Of a stretch of DNA of 55,635 nt, positions 18,718-27,403 are shown piece after piece. How positions within the stretch are numbered: the stretch's first letter is position 1; each line of letters begins with the position of its first letter. Source of the DNA: Pseudomonadota bacterium (GTDB taxonomy: Bacteria; Pseudomonadota; Gammaproteobacteria; Burkholderiales; Burkholderiaceae_C); contig JAUNHQ010000002.1 of assembly GCA_030535425.1 (NCBI GenBank), positions 73,093-128,727 of the forward strand, written 5' to 3'. Position numbers and translations under genes: made by a program. Under the pieces are notes generated by a model. That model ran no database searches. It was not told the DNA's origin and worked only from the letters and a program-made list of their open reading frames with translations.

Positions 18718-19079
18718 GCCAGGCCCAACTCCGCCAAGCCCTTGAGGACATGGCCGCTATGCCCGGCCTGCAGGGCTGCGCCCTGGTTGAGATTGAGGCC
18801 GGCATGGTCTGGCACCACGCGGGCTACATCGAAGGTGTGCAAACCTTCGCTGAAGCCGCCAGTGACTACTGGCGGCTGTACCAGCGCCTGGCGCACCAGT
18901 TTCAGGACCTGGGCGACCTGAAGGCCTCCGTCATGATGCATGCGCATGGCCGTATCACCTTGCTGCCCTGCGGCAGCGGCATGCTGCTGGTCACGCTCAC
19001 GCGGCAAAAGTCTGAAATCGACTGGACCTTGTGGCAAGAAAAAACCCGGGCACTGGCGCGGCTGGTAGACGCGCTGTAG
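18714..19079 (+). CDS. Small protein, probable divergent Roadblock-like partner
   Basis: 121 residues, start codon overlapping the stop of the Roadblock gene (ATGA). Not a family I can name with certainty. The pattern resembles the upstream Roadblock protein: LEDMAAMPGLQGCALVEI (helix then strand), a central helix with WRLYQRLAHQF, strand ASVMMHAHGRITLLP, strand GMLLVTLTRQ and a final helix. An uncommon feature is the WHHAGY stretch in the first strand pair. Operon position suggests a second partner or regulator of the GTPase. Confidence 0.65.
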   Translation: MSQAQLRQALEDMAAMPGLQGCALVEIEAGMVWHHAGYIEGVQTFAEAASDYWRLYQRLAHQFQDLGDLKASVMMHAHGRITLLPCGSGMLLVTLTRQKSEIDWTLWQEKTRALARLVDAL

Positions 19080-19149
19080 CTGGCCTGTAGCTAGCCTTTT
19101 GAGCCAGCCGCAGGCAAAGCGCCGTTCGATCCGGCTCGACAAGCGCCAT

Positions 19150-19176
19150 AAAAAAACGCGGCCTTCAAGGCCGCGT
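19150..19176 (-). terminator. Rho-independent terminator after the DUF1521 gene
   Basis: Perfect hairpin ACGCGGCCTT/AAGGCCGCGT at 19156-19176. On the minus strand it is followed by seven T, and lies 67 bp past the DUF1521 stop. It may also serve the convergent operon. Confidence 0.85.
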
Positions 19177-19243
19177 GCAATCGCTTGGAGTTGTCGTTAT
19201 GGTTATGTGGTCCGGTCGGTTGGGCGACCTGCCGCACTAGGAA

Positions 19244-20335
19244 TCAACGCAGCGCACCCAGCAAGAGCCTGGCAAGGGCGTCACGGCCTTTGTCCTCGTT
19301 GGCGAAAACGGCCACGCCATCGACCTGGCCAATGGCGCCCAGCGAGCGCGTGACCGCGTTGTAGGGCAGCAGGGCCGGGTTATTGGCGCGCCAGGCCAGT
19401 GAGCCACCGCTGCGCGTGTCCACGCTGCCATTGCGGTGATGAATGGTGAGGGTATTGGCGTCAGGTTGCCGCACTTCGGCGCGCGCAATATCCAGCACCG
19501 GCTTGTACGCGATGGGTGCAGGCTTGTAATCGCAGCGGCCGCTTTCCCAGTTGCTGCTGCCGCTGCCCAGATCCAGGCCGCCGCCGAACAGGCCGGTCAT
19601 CAGGTACAGGCCCAGCGCCTGGCCGAACTGCTGGGTGAATTCATAGGGCTTTTCGGCGCCGGGCTTGGTAATGTTGAAGTCTTCCTGCGTGGCGAGCTTG
19701 CCCGTGTCGGGGTTGATCCAGCCTTCGCCCTTGGCGTTTTCATGCACGGTGAAGCCATCGGTCACAGCCCAGTCCAGCGCCTGGCCGCCGCGGTCGGCGT
19801 ATTCCACTTTCAAGTCGCCCAGCTCGTTTTGGCTGATGCCCGAGATTTTCATGGCATGGTCGCCGCGCGTGACCGTGACTTCACTGGCCACGTACATGTC
19901 CTTGCCGCCTTTCCAGGGCTCGGTGTCAATGGTGATCTTGGTGCCGTCTTCGAGCTGGAAGGTGGTCTTGCCCCAGAAGTCGGCATCGGTTTTGCCGTCT
20001 TTGTTCCAGTCGATGTGCGGATCGCCCCAGATGTTGGTGACTTCGCCGTTCTGCTTGTTGACGATCTTGATTTGCGAATTCTTCTCGTCCAGTTGCAGCT
20101 CGTAGTTGCCCAGGTCAACATTGGCTTTGCCGTTGCCGGGGTTGTTCACTGTCCACTTGGCATCCTGGCCGGTAGGCAGCTTGCAGCGGCAAAAGCAGCC
20201 TTTTTTGTCCACAGTGCCCAGCTCAAACTGGTTGGTGTGCGGCAGCACAGCTCGGTTGTTGCCGGTGGGGGTAACGGGGCCAAATACAGCGGCGCCAACA
20301 GCTGCAAAGCCAAAGGCGGGGGACGAGCCAATCAT
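19244..20335 (-). CDS. DUF1521 metal-inducible self-cleaving protein
   Basis: 363 residues. Residues 100-190 match the DUF1521/MIIA domain known from the Bradyrhizobium effector NopE1: WGDPHID at 103-109, where the family cleaves itself between Asp and Pro on calcium binding, followed at once by DWNKDGKTD (109-117), an EF-hand/dockerin-type DxNxDGxxD loop. A CFCRC cluster lies at 47-51. The C-terminal 130 residues contain a Gly-rich hydrophobic patch (LMTGLFGGGLDLG) and no family I know. No clear signal peptide is present. AGGAGG stands 7 nt before the ATG, a very strong site. Its own promoter and operator are upstream. Role unknown; secretion is possible. Confidence 0.85.
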   Translation of the reverse strand: MIGSSPAFGFAAVGAAVFGPVTPTGNNRAVLPHTNQFELGTVDKKGCFCRCKLPTGQDAKWTVNNPGNGKANVDLGNYELQLDEKNSQIKIVNKQNGEVTNIWGDPHIDWNKDGKTDADFWGKTTFQLEDGTKITIDTEPWKGGKDMYVASEVTVTRGDHAMKISGISQNELGDLKVEYADRGGQALDWAVTDGFTVHENAKGEGWINPDTGKLATQEDFNITKPGAEKPYEFTQQFGQALGLYLMTGLFGGGLDLGSGSSNWESGRCDYKPAPIAYKPVLDIARAEVRQPDANTLTIHHRNGSVDTRSGGSLAWRANNPALLPYNAVTRSLGAIGQVDGVAVFANEDKGRDALARLLLGALR

Positions 20336-20390
20336 GTTTATTCCTCCTGGGGGTTACGCCCGCGCGCCGCGCGCGGGACTCAGGAGATGT

Positions 20391-20419
20391 AGTAGACCCG
20401 TGACAACATGTCTCGACAA
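20391..20419 (-). promoter_or_regulatory. Sigma-70-like promoter of the DUF1521 gene
   Basis: On the minus strand TTGTCG (20419-20414), a 17 bp spacer, then TCTACT (20396-20391). Each box matches 4 of 6 consensus bases. It precedes the strong AGGAGG and ATG by about 55 bp. Confidence 0.5.
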
Positions 20420-20421
20420 GT

Positions 20422-20450
20422 TGGTATCGATACCATTGGTAGAGATACCA
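20422..20450. promoter_or_regulatory. Tandem palindromic operator upstream of the DUF1521 gene
   Basis: TGGTATCGATACCA (20422-20435) is a perfect 14 bp palindrome. TGGTAGAGATACCA (20437-20450) repeats it with two central changes after a 1 bp spacer. The pair abuts the -35 box, a place typical for activators. No regulator gene is adjacent. Confidence 0.7.
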
Positions 20451-20517
20451 GCGGTAACGTCAGAGAAGTAAAACCATGTTCTACCTTTCTGAGCTTCGGG
20501 CCTGGCTGACGGACAGG

Positions 20518-21528
20518 TCAGACGATCACGCCCCAGGTGATGCCGCTGGCCTTGAGGTAGCGTCGGTAGGCGGCGGACATGCGGTCGGCAGACGAGTGCG
20601 CTTCGGCATCGGGCGCCAGGGGCAGGCGCTTGGGGCGCTGTGATTCGAGCACGGGCTGGTCCTGGCCGAAGATGGTGTCTTGAAAATCGATCAGCCGCGC
20701 GTCGGGCGACTCGAAGTCGTTCATGGCCATGCGCGTCCAGGCCACGCTGGTTTCTTCGGTGACGGGGCAGACGAACATGGCGATGGCCTCGTTCAGCCCG
20801 TCGATGGCGGTGGTGCCGGCCTCGGGTTTTTTGGTCAGCACGGCCATGTAGGGGGCGGTGACTTCGTAGGTGTATTCCACCTGCGCGCCGCTTTCGGCGT
20901 GGATGGACGAGCGCGGCTGCCAGGCCAGGCAGCCGGTGGCCTTGACGCCGTGCGGGGTGGGCTGCACGTCGTAGGGCGGAATGTCGGGCCGCTCGCGGCT
21001 GCCCAGCCAGCCTTCGTGCACGTAGCCGAAGTGGGCCATGTCCAGAAAGTTTTCGATGATGCGCGGGGCGCTGGCCTGCACGAAGTAGGGGCCGCTGGTG
21101 GTCTTGCGCAGACGCGGCTCGGCCTCGGCGGCAAAAAGGGGCAGCTCGTGAATGGGCAGTGCCGGGCCTTCGGGGGCGGCCAGGCGCACCCAGAGCATGC
21201 CGTAGGCCTCGCGCGTGTCGAACGCCTGGGCGCAGTGGCGCGCGCCGGGCTTGAAGTCAGGCACGGCGGGGATGTGGGTGCATTGCGCGGCGCTGTCAAA
21301 GCGCCAGCCGTGGTAGGGGCATTCCAGCTCGCCTTGCACCACGCGGCCCAGGGAAAAGCGCGCGCCGCGGTGGGGGCATTGGTCGGCCCAGGCGTGGGCG
21401 GCGCCTTGGGTGTCGCGCCAGAGCACCAGCTCTTGCCCCAGCAGGTTGGCGGCCAGGGGGGCGTTACCCACCACGTGGCTCAGGGCTACGGGGTGCCAAA
21501 GGGTGCGTTCAAGAAGCGGTGAAGTCAT
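20518..21528 (-). CDS. Rieske non-haem iron oxygenase, alpha-subunit type (VanA/HpxD-like)
   Basis: 336 residues. The Rieske [2Fe-2S] centre is CPHRG ... CPYHGW near the N-terminus, and the mononuclear iron site reads ENFLDMAHFGYVHEG. Length and architecture fit single-subunit oxygenases such as vanillate demethylase VanA or the HpxD protein of purine catabolism. ATG 21528 is preferred; the upstream ATG at 21561 lies inside a repeat element. No reductase gene (VanB/HpxE) is adjacent. The neighbouring BMP purine-type binding protein gene, same strand, favours an HpxD-like role, which is inference. Confidence 0.87.
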   Translation of the reverse strand: MTSPLLERTLWHPVALSHVVGNAPLAANLLGQELVLWRDTQGAAHAWADQCPHRGARFSLGRVVQGELECPYHGWRFDSAAQCTHIPAVPDFKPGARHCAQAFDTREAYGMLWVRLAAPEGPALPIHELPLFAAEAEPRLRKTTSGPYFVQASAPRIIENFLDMAHFGYVHEGWLGSRERPDIPPYDVQPTPHGVKATGCLAWQPRSSIHAESGAQVEYTYEVTAPYMAVLTKKPEAGTTAIDGLNEAIAMFVCPVTEETSVAWTRMAMNDFESPDARLIDFQDTIFGQDQPVLESQRPKRLPLAPDAEAHSSADRMSAAYRRYLKASGITWGVIV

Positions 21529-21548
21529 GGGAGGTGTTTTTTTATGAA

Positions 21549-21598
21549 TGAAAAAGGCCATTTGCGCTTGATAGACAAGCGCAAGCAGCTATTTATTT
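21549..21598 (+). repeat. Comamonad-type intergenic repeat, copy 4 (palindromic subtype)
   Basis: AAAAAGGCCATTTGCGCTTG, ATAGACAAGCGCAAGCAGCT, ATTTATTTT. The middle forms a hairpin (GCGCTTG/CAAGCGC). Its end overlaps the stop codon of the BMP gene on the minus strand. Confidence 0.85.
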
Positions 21599-22762
21599 TG
21601 AAGCAGGCACGCGACCTTCCACGCCTTTGACGAAGAAGTCGATCTTGCCCATCCAGTCGTCGTCGGCGGTGCTGCCTGCGGGCAGGCGTTCCTTGCCGTC
21701 GGTATCGATCACGGGGCCGGTGAAGACGTGGAATTCGCGCGCTTTCATCTGGGCCTTGATTTGCTCGACCTTCTCGCGCGCGGGAGCGGGGATGCTGTCG
21801 GCCAGCTTGATGAGGTCGTTTTGCCCTTCGGGCACGCCCCAGCGGGTGACCTGGCCGCCTTTCCAAGTGCCGTCCAGCACATCTTGCACCACTTTCTTGT
21901 AGTAGTGGCTCCAGTCGGCAATGGCTGAGCCCAGGTGGGCCTGGCCGCCAAAGGCGCTCATGTCGCTGTCCCAGCCAAAGGCGTGCTTGCCGGCTTTTTC
22001 AGCGGCTTGCAACACGGCGGTGGAGTCGGTGTTTTGCAGCAGCACGTCGGCGCCGCCGTTCATCAGCGCCTGGGCGGCTTCGGTTTCACGCGGGGGGTCG
22101 TACCAGGTGTTGACCCAGGTCACGCGCACTTTCACGTCGGGGCGCACGCTTTGCGCGCCCAGGGTGAAGGCGTTGATGTTGCGCAGCACCTCGGGGATGG
22201 GGAAGGAGCCGACAAAGCCTAGCGTGCCGGTCTGGGTCATGTGCCCGGCCACGATGCCGGCCAGATAGGTGTCCTGGTAAAAGCGCGCGTCGTACACGTT
22301 CATGTTGGCGGCGGTTTTGTAGCCGGTGGCGTGTTCGAACTTCACCTCGGGGTGGTCGGCGGCCACTTTGAGCATGGCTTCCATGAAGCCGAAGCTGGTG
22401 CCGAAGATGAGGGTGTTGCCCTGGCTGACCAGATCGCGCAGCACGCGCTCGGTGTCGGCGCCTTCGGGCACGCTTTCAATGAAGGTGGTTTGCAGCCGGT
22501 CGCCAAAGGCGGCGGCCACGGCCTGGCGGCCCTGGTCGTGCGCATAGGACCAGCCGGCGCTGCCCACGGGGCCGACGTAGATCCACGCGGCTTTCAGCGG
22601 CGCGGCGGCAGGTGCAGCCGCCGGGGCAGCGGGGGCGGCCGCAGGGGCGGGGCTGTCTTCTTTCTTGCCGCAGCCAGCCAAGGCGGCGGCGGCCAGGGCG
22701 GCGCTGGCAGCAGCCAGTTGCATCAGGCGGCGGCGGGTGGTGGGGTGGGTGGGCTGTGTCAT
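21593..22762 (-). CDS. BMP-family ABC transporter substrate-binding lipoprotein (paralogue 2)
   Basis: 389 residues from ATG 22762. The N-terminus has a twin-arginine-like stretch (TTRRRLMQLAAAS) and a lipobox (LAGC), so it is probably an exported lipoprotein, perhaps through Tat. A spacer rich in Ala and Pro precedes the BMP/PnrA fold starting KAAWIYVGPVGSAGW. Blocks shared with paralogue 1 (3293-4417) include VPEGAD-ER and SFPIPEVL. Characterised members bind purine nucleosides. ABC ATPase and permease genes are not in the window. It lies upstream of the Rieske gene, with 64 bp and a repeat between them. Confidence 0.9.
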   Translation of the reverse strand: MTQPTHPTTRRRLMQLAAASAALAAAALAGCGKKEDSPAPAAAPAAPAAAPAAAPLKAAWIYVGPVGSAGWSYAHDQGRQAVAAAFGDRLQTTFIESVPEGADTERVLRDLVSQGNTLIFGTSFGFMEAMLKVAADHPEVKFEHATGYKTAANMNVYDARFYQDTYLAGIVAGHMTQTGTLGFVGSFPIPEVLRNINAFTLGAQSVRPDVKVRVTWVNTWYDPPRETEAAQALMNGGADVLLQNTDSTAVLQAAEKAGKHAFGWDSDMSAFGGQAHLGSAIADWSHYYKKVVQDVLDGTWKGGQVTRWGVPEGQNDLIKLADSIPAPAREKVEQIKAQMKAREFHVFTGPVIDTDGKERLPAGSTADDDWMGKIDFFVKGVEGRVPASK

Positions 22763-22833
22763 GGGGTCGTCTTTCTCTCGCAAAAAAACATGCCGGGCAG
22801 CAACGCCCGGGCACTCAGGTATCTGCCAATCAG

Positions 22834-22851
22834 GTATTAGCCGTATTAGCC
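22834..22851 (-). repeat. 9 bp tandem repeat in the promoter region of BMP paralogue 2
   Basis: On the coding strand GGCTAATAC occurs twice in direct succession, with a further GCTAAT 9 bp away. Could be a regulator site or contain the -10 box. Confidence 0.5.
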
Positions 22852-22938
22852 ATCAGTGATTAGCAAGCAGCGTGCCGGGCGCTGCGGCCAATGGGTGCGC
22901 GCACCACGGCCGCCGCCGCAGGCACGGCCTGCGGTGTG

Positions 22939-24168
22939 TCAGGAGCGGTAGTCAGCGTTGATGGTCACGTAGTCGTGGCTCAGGTCGCATGTCCACACCG
23001 TGTCGCTTGCGCTGCCGCGCCCCAGGTAAACGCGCACGGTGATTTCGGACTGCTTCATCACGCGCTGGCCATCTTCTTCGCGGTAGGCCGGGTGGCGTCC
23101 GCCCCGCGTGGCCACGTGCACATCGTCCAGGAACAGCTCAATGCCTGCCTGATCCAGATCGGCAATGCCCGCGTAGCCCACGGCGGCCAAGATGCGGCCC
23201 AGGTTGGGGTCGCTGGCAAAAAAGGCGGTTTTGACCAGGGGCGAGTGGGCAATGGCGTAGGCCACCTGGCGGCACTCCTCGGTGCTGCGTCCGCCTTCTA
23301 CGTGCAGTGTGATGAACTTGGTGGCGCCTTCGCCATCGCGCACGATGGCCTGCGCCAACTGGCGCGCCACGGTCAGCATGGCGGCCTTGAGCGCCTGCCC
23401 CTCGGCTGATTCGAGTGAACGAATGGGGGGGTTGCCGGCCTGGTTGGTGGCGATGACCAGAAAGGAGTCGTTGGTGGAAGTGTCGCCATCGACCGTGACA
23501 CGGTTGAACGAGCCTTCGGCCAGCTCCAGCGCCAACTGGTGCATAACGGCCTGGTCCACGCACGCGTCGGTAGCCAGAAAGCCCAGCATGGTGGCCATGT
23601 TGGGGCGGATCATGCCTGCGCCTTTGCTGATGCCGGTGATCGTGACTTCCACCCCGCCAACCATGGCCTTGAGGCTGGCGGCCTTGGGCACGGTGTCTGT
23701 GGTCATGATGCCTTCGGCCGCGCGCGCCCAGTGGGCTGGCTGCGCGTCGGCCATGGCGGCGGGCAGGCCCGCCTCAATGCGTTCGACCGGCAGCGGCTCC
23801 ATGATGACGCCCGTGGAAAACGGCAGCACCTGCTCGGGCGCCACGCCCAGTTGCTCAGCCAGCGCACGGCTGACCTGGCGCGCGCGCGCCAGGCCATCCT
23901 GGCCTGTGCCCGCGTTGGCATTGCCAGTGTTGATGACCAGCGCGCGCACACTCTGCCCCGCCGCCAGGTGCTCGCGGCAGACCTGCACGGGCGCGGCGCA
24001 AAAGCGGTTGCGGGTAAACACACCGCCCACGCTGGCGCCTTCATCCAGCAAAAACACCACCACATCTTTGCGCCCGGCCTTGCGCACGCCAGCTTCGGTC
24101 ACGCCAATACGCACCCCAGCCACCGGGTGCAGTTGGGAAGGATCAGGGGCAGTCAAATTGACGGGCAT
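22939..24168 (-). CDS. argJ: Bifunctional glutamate N-acetyltransferase/amino-acid acetyltransferase ArgJ
   Basis: Arginine biosynthesis enzyme that recycles the acetyl group from N-acetylornithine to glutamate, 409 residues. The self-processing site is present in [16 protein letters not shown], with the Thr of ATML as the family nucleophile and new N-terminus of the beta chain. Other motifs are NTGNANAGTG and [10 protein letters not shown]. Start [10 protein letters not shown] at 24168; the open frame continues to 24255 through A/T-rich leader sequence. The 262 bp between argJ and nrdJ hold a 16 bp hairpin (24232-24247) but no gene. Confidence 0.96.
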   Translation of the reverse strand: MPVNLTAPDPSQLHPVAGVRIGVTEAGVRKAGRKDVVVFLLDEGASVGGVFTRNRFCAAPVQVCREHLAAGQSVRALVINTGNANAGTGQDGLARARQVSRALAEQLGVAPEQVLPFSTGVIMEPLPVERIEAGLPAAMADAQPAHWARAAEGIMTTDTVPKAASLKAMVGGVEVTITGISKGAGMIRPNMATMLGFLATDACVDQAVMHQLALELAEGSFNRVTVDGDTSTNDSFLVIATNQAGNPPIRSLESAEGQALKAAMLTVARQLAQAIVRDGEGATKFITLHVEGGRSTEECRQVAYAIAHSPLVKTAFFASDPNLGRILAAVGYAGIADLDQAGIELFLDDVHVATRGGRHPAYREEDGQRVMKQSEITVRVYLGRGSASDTVWTCDLSHDYVTINADYRS

Positions 24169-24430
24169 GACGGTGTTTCCAGGAAAAAAAGTGAAAAAAG
24201 AGACAGCGAAAAGAAAAACCCGACAAGTGTAGGGGCTAAGCAGCCCCAAGCCCACCCGCCTGGCGTCGGGCGTGACGGCGGATCGCTATTTTTTTCAGCA
24301 GTGGAGCCAGGGAAATGCCGCTGAAAGCCCAGCAGGTTTGGGGGACAGGCCGCCCCGCGTGTCCCATGCTGGCCGTCCCCCAAGGGGGAGAAACTGGCGA
24401 CAAGGCGCCAACAGCACCTTTAAGAAACCG

Positions 24431-26941
24431 TCACCCGCAGCTGCCCACAAAGCCGCACTGCGTGCAGTAGTCGCAGCCGTCTTTGCGGATCATGGCGTGG
24501 GCGCCGCATTCGGTGCATTTCTTGCCGGCCATGACACCGGGGTTGACGCTGCCGGGGGCCACGTCGGGCTCGGCCACGGGCAATTCGTCGGCGCCAAACA
24601 GATCGCCCTGCGCGGCCTGGGCACGCTGGGCGATGAGGTTTTCAATGGCGTAGCCGATGGCAGCCACTTCGCTGTCGTGCCAGCGCGGCACGTGGGTGCC
24701 GTCGGCTTTCTGGTAGGTGCCCAGGCGCACGGGGCCGCGGTCCCAGGTGACTTTGCGCATGTCGGACAAGGCGCGGTCCAGAAAGCCGCCGCGCGCGGCC
24801 AGGCTGAGCATGCGCATGGTGGCGGTGATCCACTGCTGCGATTCGCCGCTTTGCCCCACGGGCATGAAAAATTCGATGGCGCGCTCGACCGTGCCTTTGC
24901 CGTCGGCGGTGGGCACGGGCAGGAAGGTGACGATGAGGTACAGGCGCTGCTGGCCTTCGTGCGTCCAGTATTCGATCTTCTCGGCCACGGCGGGCAGCCC
25001 GCCTGCGGGGCGCTTTTCGATCACGGTGCGCATGGGGTCGTAGGGCGCGGCGGCCACGGGGGCAGATGCGGCGTGGGCGGATGCGGCCGGGGCAGGTGCG
25101 GCGGGCTGCTCTGGCGGCTTGGCTGGGGTCACTTCCAGCACGGCGCCCAAGATGCTGTTGGGACGGTAGGTGGCCAGCCCTTTGAGGCCCGCTTGCCAGG
25201 CCTGGCGGTAGAGGTCCTTGAAGTCCTCGTAGGGGTAGTCCTCGGGAATGTTGACGGTCTTGCTGATGCTGGTGTCCACAAAGGGCTGCACGGCCTGCAT
25301 CATGGCCACGTGCTCTTGCGCGCTCATCTGCAAGGCGTTGACGAAGTATTCGGGCAGGCCGGCAGGCTGGTCGGCGCGCACCTGGGGATCCACCAGCGCG
25401 CGGTACAGGCGAAAGGCGTGGTCTTCCACCATGTAGCTGCTTTTGCTGCCGTCGGCTTCGCGCTTGTTGCGGGTGTAGCCCCAGCTGAAGGCGGGCTCGA
25501 TGCCGTTGCTGGCGTTGTCGGCAAAGGCCAGGCTGACGGTGCCGGTGGGGGCGATGGACAGCAAATGGCTGTTGCGGATGCCGTGCTGGCGGATGTCGGC
25601 CTGGATGTCGGCCGGCAGGCGGCTGGCAAAGCTGCCTTCGGCCAGGTAGCCGTCGGCGTTGAACTGGGGGAAAGCGCCTTTTTCCTTGGCCAGCGCCACC
25701 GAGGCGCGGTAGGCCGCGTCGCGCATGCGGCGGGCAATGTCGGCGGCCATTTGGCGGCCTTCTTCGCGGTCGTAGCGCAGCTTGAGCATGCTCAGGGTGT
25801 TGCCCAGGCCGGTAAAGCCCACGCCAATGCGGCGCTTGGCCTGGCTTTCGGCGTGCTGCTTGTCCAGCGGCCAGAAGGTCACGTCCAGCACGTTGTCGAG
25901 CGCGCGCACCTGCGTGGCCACCACTTGCTCGAAGCGTTCAAAGTCAAACGCGGGCTCGCCGCCCACGCCAAAGGGGTGGCGCACGAAGCGGGTGAGGATG
26001 ATGGGGCCTAAGTCGCAGCAGCCGTAGGGCGGCAGGGGCTGCTCGCCGCAGGGGTTGGTGGCCTCGATGCGTTCGCAGTAGTTGAGGTTGTTGTCGCGGC
26101 CGATCTGGTCGAGAAACAGAATGCCCGGCTCGGCAAAGTCGTAGGCGGACTTCATGATGGTGTCCCACAGCTGGCGCGCGGGCACGCTGCGGTACACCCA
26201 CAGGCCGTCGGCGCGCTGGCGGCCGCCTTCGGCCAGCACCTTGGCGCCGGGCTTGGCTTTGTGCACCAAGTCCCAGTCGGCGCCTGCGGCCACGGCCTGC
26301 ATGAAGGCGTCGGACACGCCCACGCTGACGTTGAAGTTGTTCCAGCGGCCAGGCGTGCGCTTGGCGGTGATGAATTCCAGCACGTCCGGGTGGTCGATGC
26401 GCAGCACGCCCATTTGCGCGCCGCGGCGCGCACCGGCGCTTTCCACGGTGGAGCAGCTTTGGTCAAACACGTTCATGTAGCTGCACGGGCCGCTGGCAAT
26501 GCTGTGCGTGCCTTTGACGTCGGCGCCGCGTGGGCGGATGCGCGAGAAGTCATAGCCCACGCCGCCGCCGCGGCGCATGGTTTCGGCCGCTTCGCGCAGG
26601 GCTTCGTAAATGCCGGGGTAGCCGTCGTCGTCCACCCCCTGGATGCAGTCGCCCACGGGCTGCACGAAACAATTGATGAGGGTGGCCTGAATGTCGGTGC
26701 CCGCCGCGCTCATGATGCGCCCTGCGCCAATGGCGCCCGCGTGCAGGTTGTCCAGAAACTTTTTCTCCCACTCGGCGCGCAGCGCGGGCTTTTCCACGCT
26801 GGCCAGCGCACGTGCCACGCGGGCATACACCTGCGTGGCGCTGGTTTCGTCTGCCTTGCAGTATTTCTCGACCAGCACGTCCTGGCTGATGGGTTGTTCG
26901 GGCAGGGCTTGGACAGGAGAAGCAGGCAGGTCGCGTTTCAT
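24431..26941 (-). CDS. nrdJ: Adenosylcobalamin-dependent (class II) ribonucleotide reductase
   Basis: 836 residues from ATG 26941. Class II RNR makes deoxyribonucleotides with or without oxygen using coenzyme B12. Family sequence includes [19 protein letters not shown], with an active-site cysteine, and [17 protein letters not shown]. The C-terminus carries a TSCPD-type region followed by a zinc-ribbon-like [11 protein letters not shown] ... CDYCTQCGF. No class I nrdAB is seen here. I looked for a cobalamin riboswitch in the 5' region and saw none. Upstream residues to 27043 read poorly and were excluded. Confidence 0.94.
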   Translation of the reverse strand: MKRDLPASPVQALPEQPISQDVLVEKYCKADETSATQVYARVARALASVEKPALRAEWEKKFLDNLHAGAIGAGRIMSAAGTDIQATLINCFVQPVGDCIQGVDDDGYPGIYEALREAAETMRRGGGVGYDFSRIRPRGADVKGTHSIASGPCSYMNVFDQSCSTVESAGARRGAQMGVLRIDHPDVLEFITAKRTPGRWNNFNVSVGVSDAFMQAVAAGADWDLVHKAKPGAKVLAEGGRQRADGLWVYRSVPARQLWDTIMKSAYDFAEPGILFLDQIGRDNNLNYCERIEATNPCGEQPLPPYGCCDLGPIILTRFVRHPFGVGGEPAFDFERFEQVVATQVRALDNVLDVTFWPLDKQHAESQAKRRIGVGFTGLGNTLSMLKLRYDREEGRQMAADIARRMRDAAYRASVALAKEKGAFPQFNADGYLAEGSFASRLPADIQADIRQHGIRNSHLLSIAPTGTVSLAFADNASNGIEPAFSWGYTRNKREADGSKSSYMVEDHAFRLYRALVDPQVRADQPAGLPEYFVNALQMSAQEHVAMMQAVQPFVDTSISKTVNIPEDYPYEDFKDLYRQAWQAGLKGLATYRPNSILGAVLEVTPAKPPEQPAAPAPAASAHAASAPVAAAPYDPMRTVIEKRPAGGLPAVAEKIEYWTHEGQQRLYLIVTFLPVPTADGKGTVERAIEFFMPVGQSGESQQWITATMRMLSLAARGGFLDRALSDMRKVTWDRGPVRLGTYQKADGTHVPRWHDSEVAAIGYAIENLIAQRAQAAQGDLFGADELPVAEPDVAPGSVNPGVMAGKKCTECGAHAMIRKDGCDYCTQCGFVGSCG

Positions 26942-27403
26942 GGGCGTGTGACAGGAAAAGTGACTGGAGAAAAGAGAAACCGGGAAAAAACGCACGCATG
27001 CGCCAGAAAAATGCGCCGGGCGCACCCGCGCAGCACTGGCCATCAGGCCGGCGGAGCCAAGTTCAAAATTGTGGCATCGCCGCCCTTCACGATGCGCAAA
27101 ATCATGCCATCAGCGCCTGAGCAGGGTCTATTGAATAGCTACAAATAAAGTAGCTTAGAAATGTTTACAGATGCGCGCAAATGGCATTTTTTACACACAT
27201 CCAACATGGCCTGCTGTCACGGGCACATGCTTTCTGGCCGCTCGTTTTTTCATAGCGTTTAATGCTGATACAAACAGTGCCATCGCGCAGCAGGCGTGCT
27301 TTTTCGAACACTTACAATGTCGCTTTCGCCTTGGCGCTTTTCTTTTTTTCGCGTGGCGCCTGAAAGATCCGGCGTTTCCCTCCACAGCCTCTGGACACAC
27401 ACC
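26942..27403. other. Divergent intergenic region nrdJ / exported protein
   Basis: 462 bp. It contains repeat copy 5. A -10-like TACAAT at 27313-27318 faces the plus-strand gene without a clear -35. No RNA gene, B12 box or NrdR-box pair is recognised. Confidence 0.4.
27131..27193 (-). repeat. Comamonad-type intergenic repeat, copy 5
   Basis: Minus-oriented, diverged: GAATAGCTACAAATAAAGTA, variable middle, GCGCGCAAATGGCATTTTTT. Confidence 0.75.

Noticed and set aside
19244-20335. Type III secretion effector by analogy with NopE1
   Set aside because: DUF1521 alone does not prove an effector; no type III genes or chaperone are nearby, so only the self-cleavage domain is claimed.
26942-27130. 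Cobalamin riboswitch or NrdR boxes upstream of nrdJ
   Set aside because: Expected for a B12-dependent enzyme, but neither the B12 box nor paired NrdR boxes can be read.
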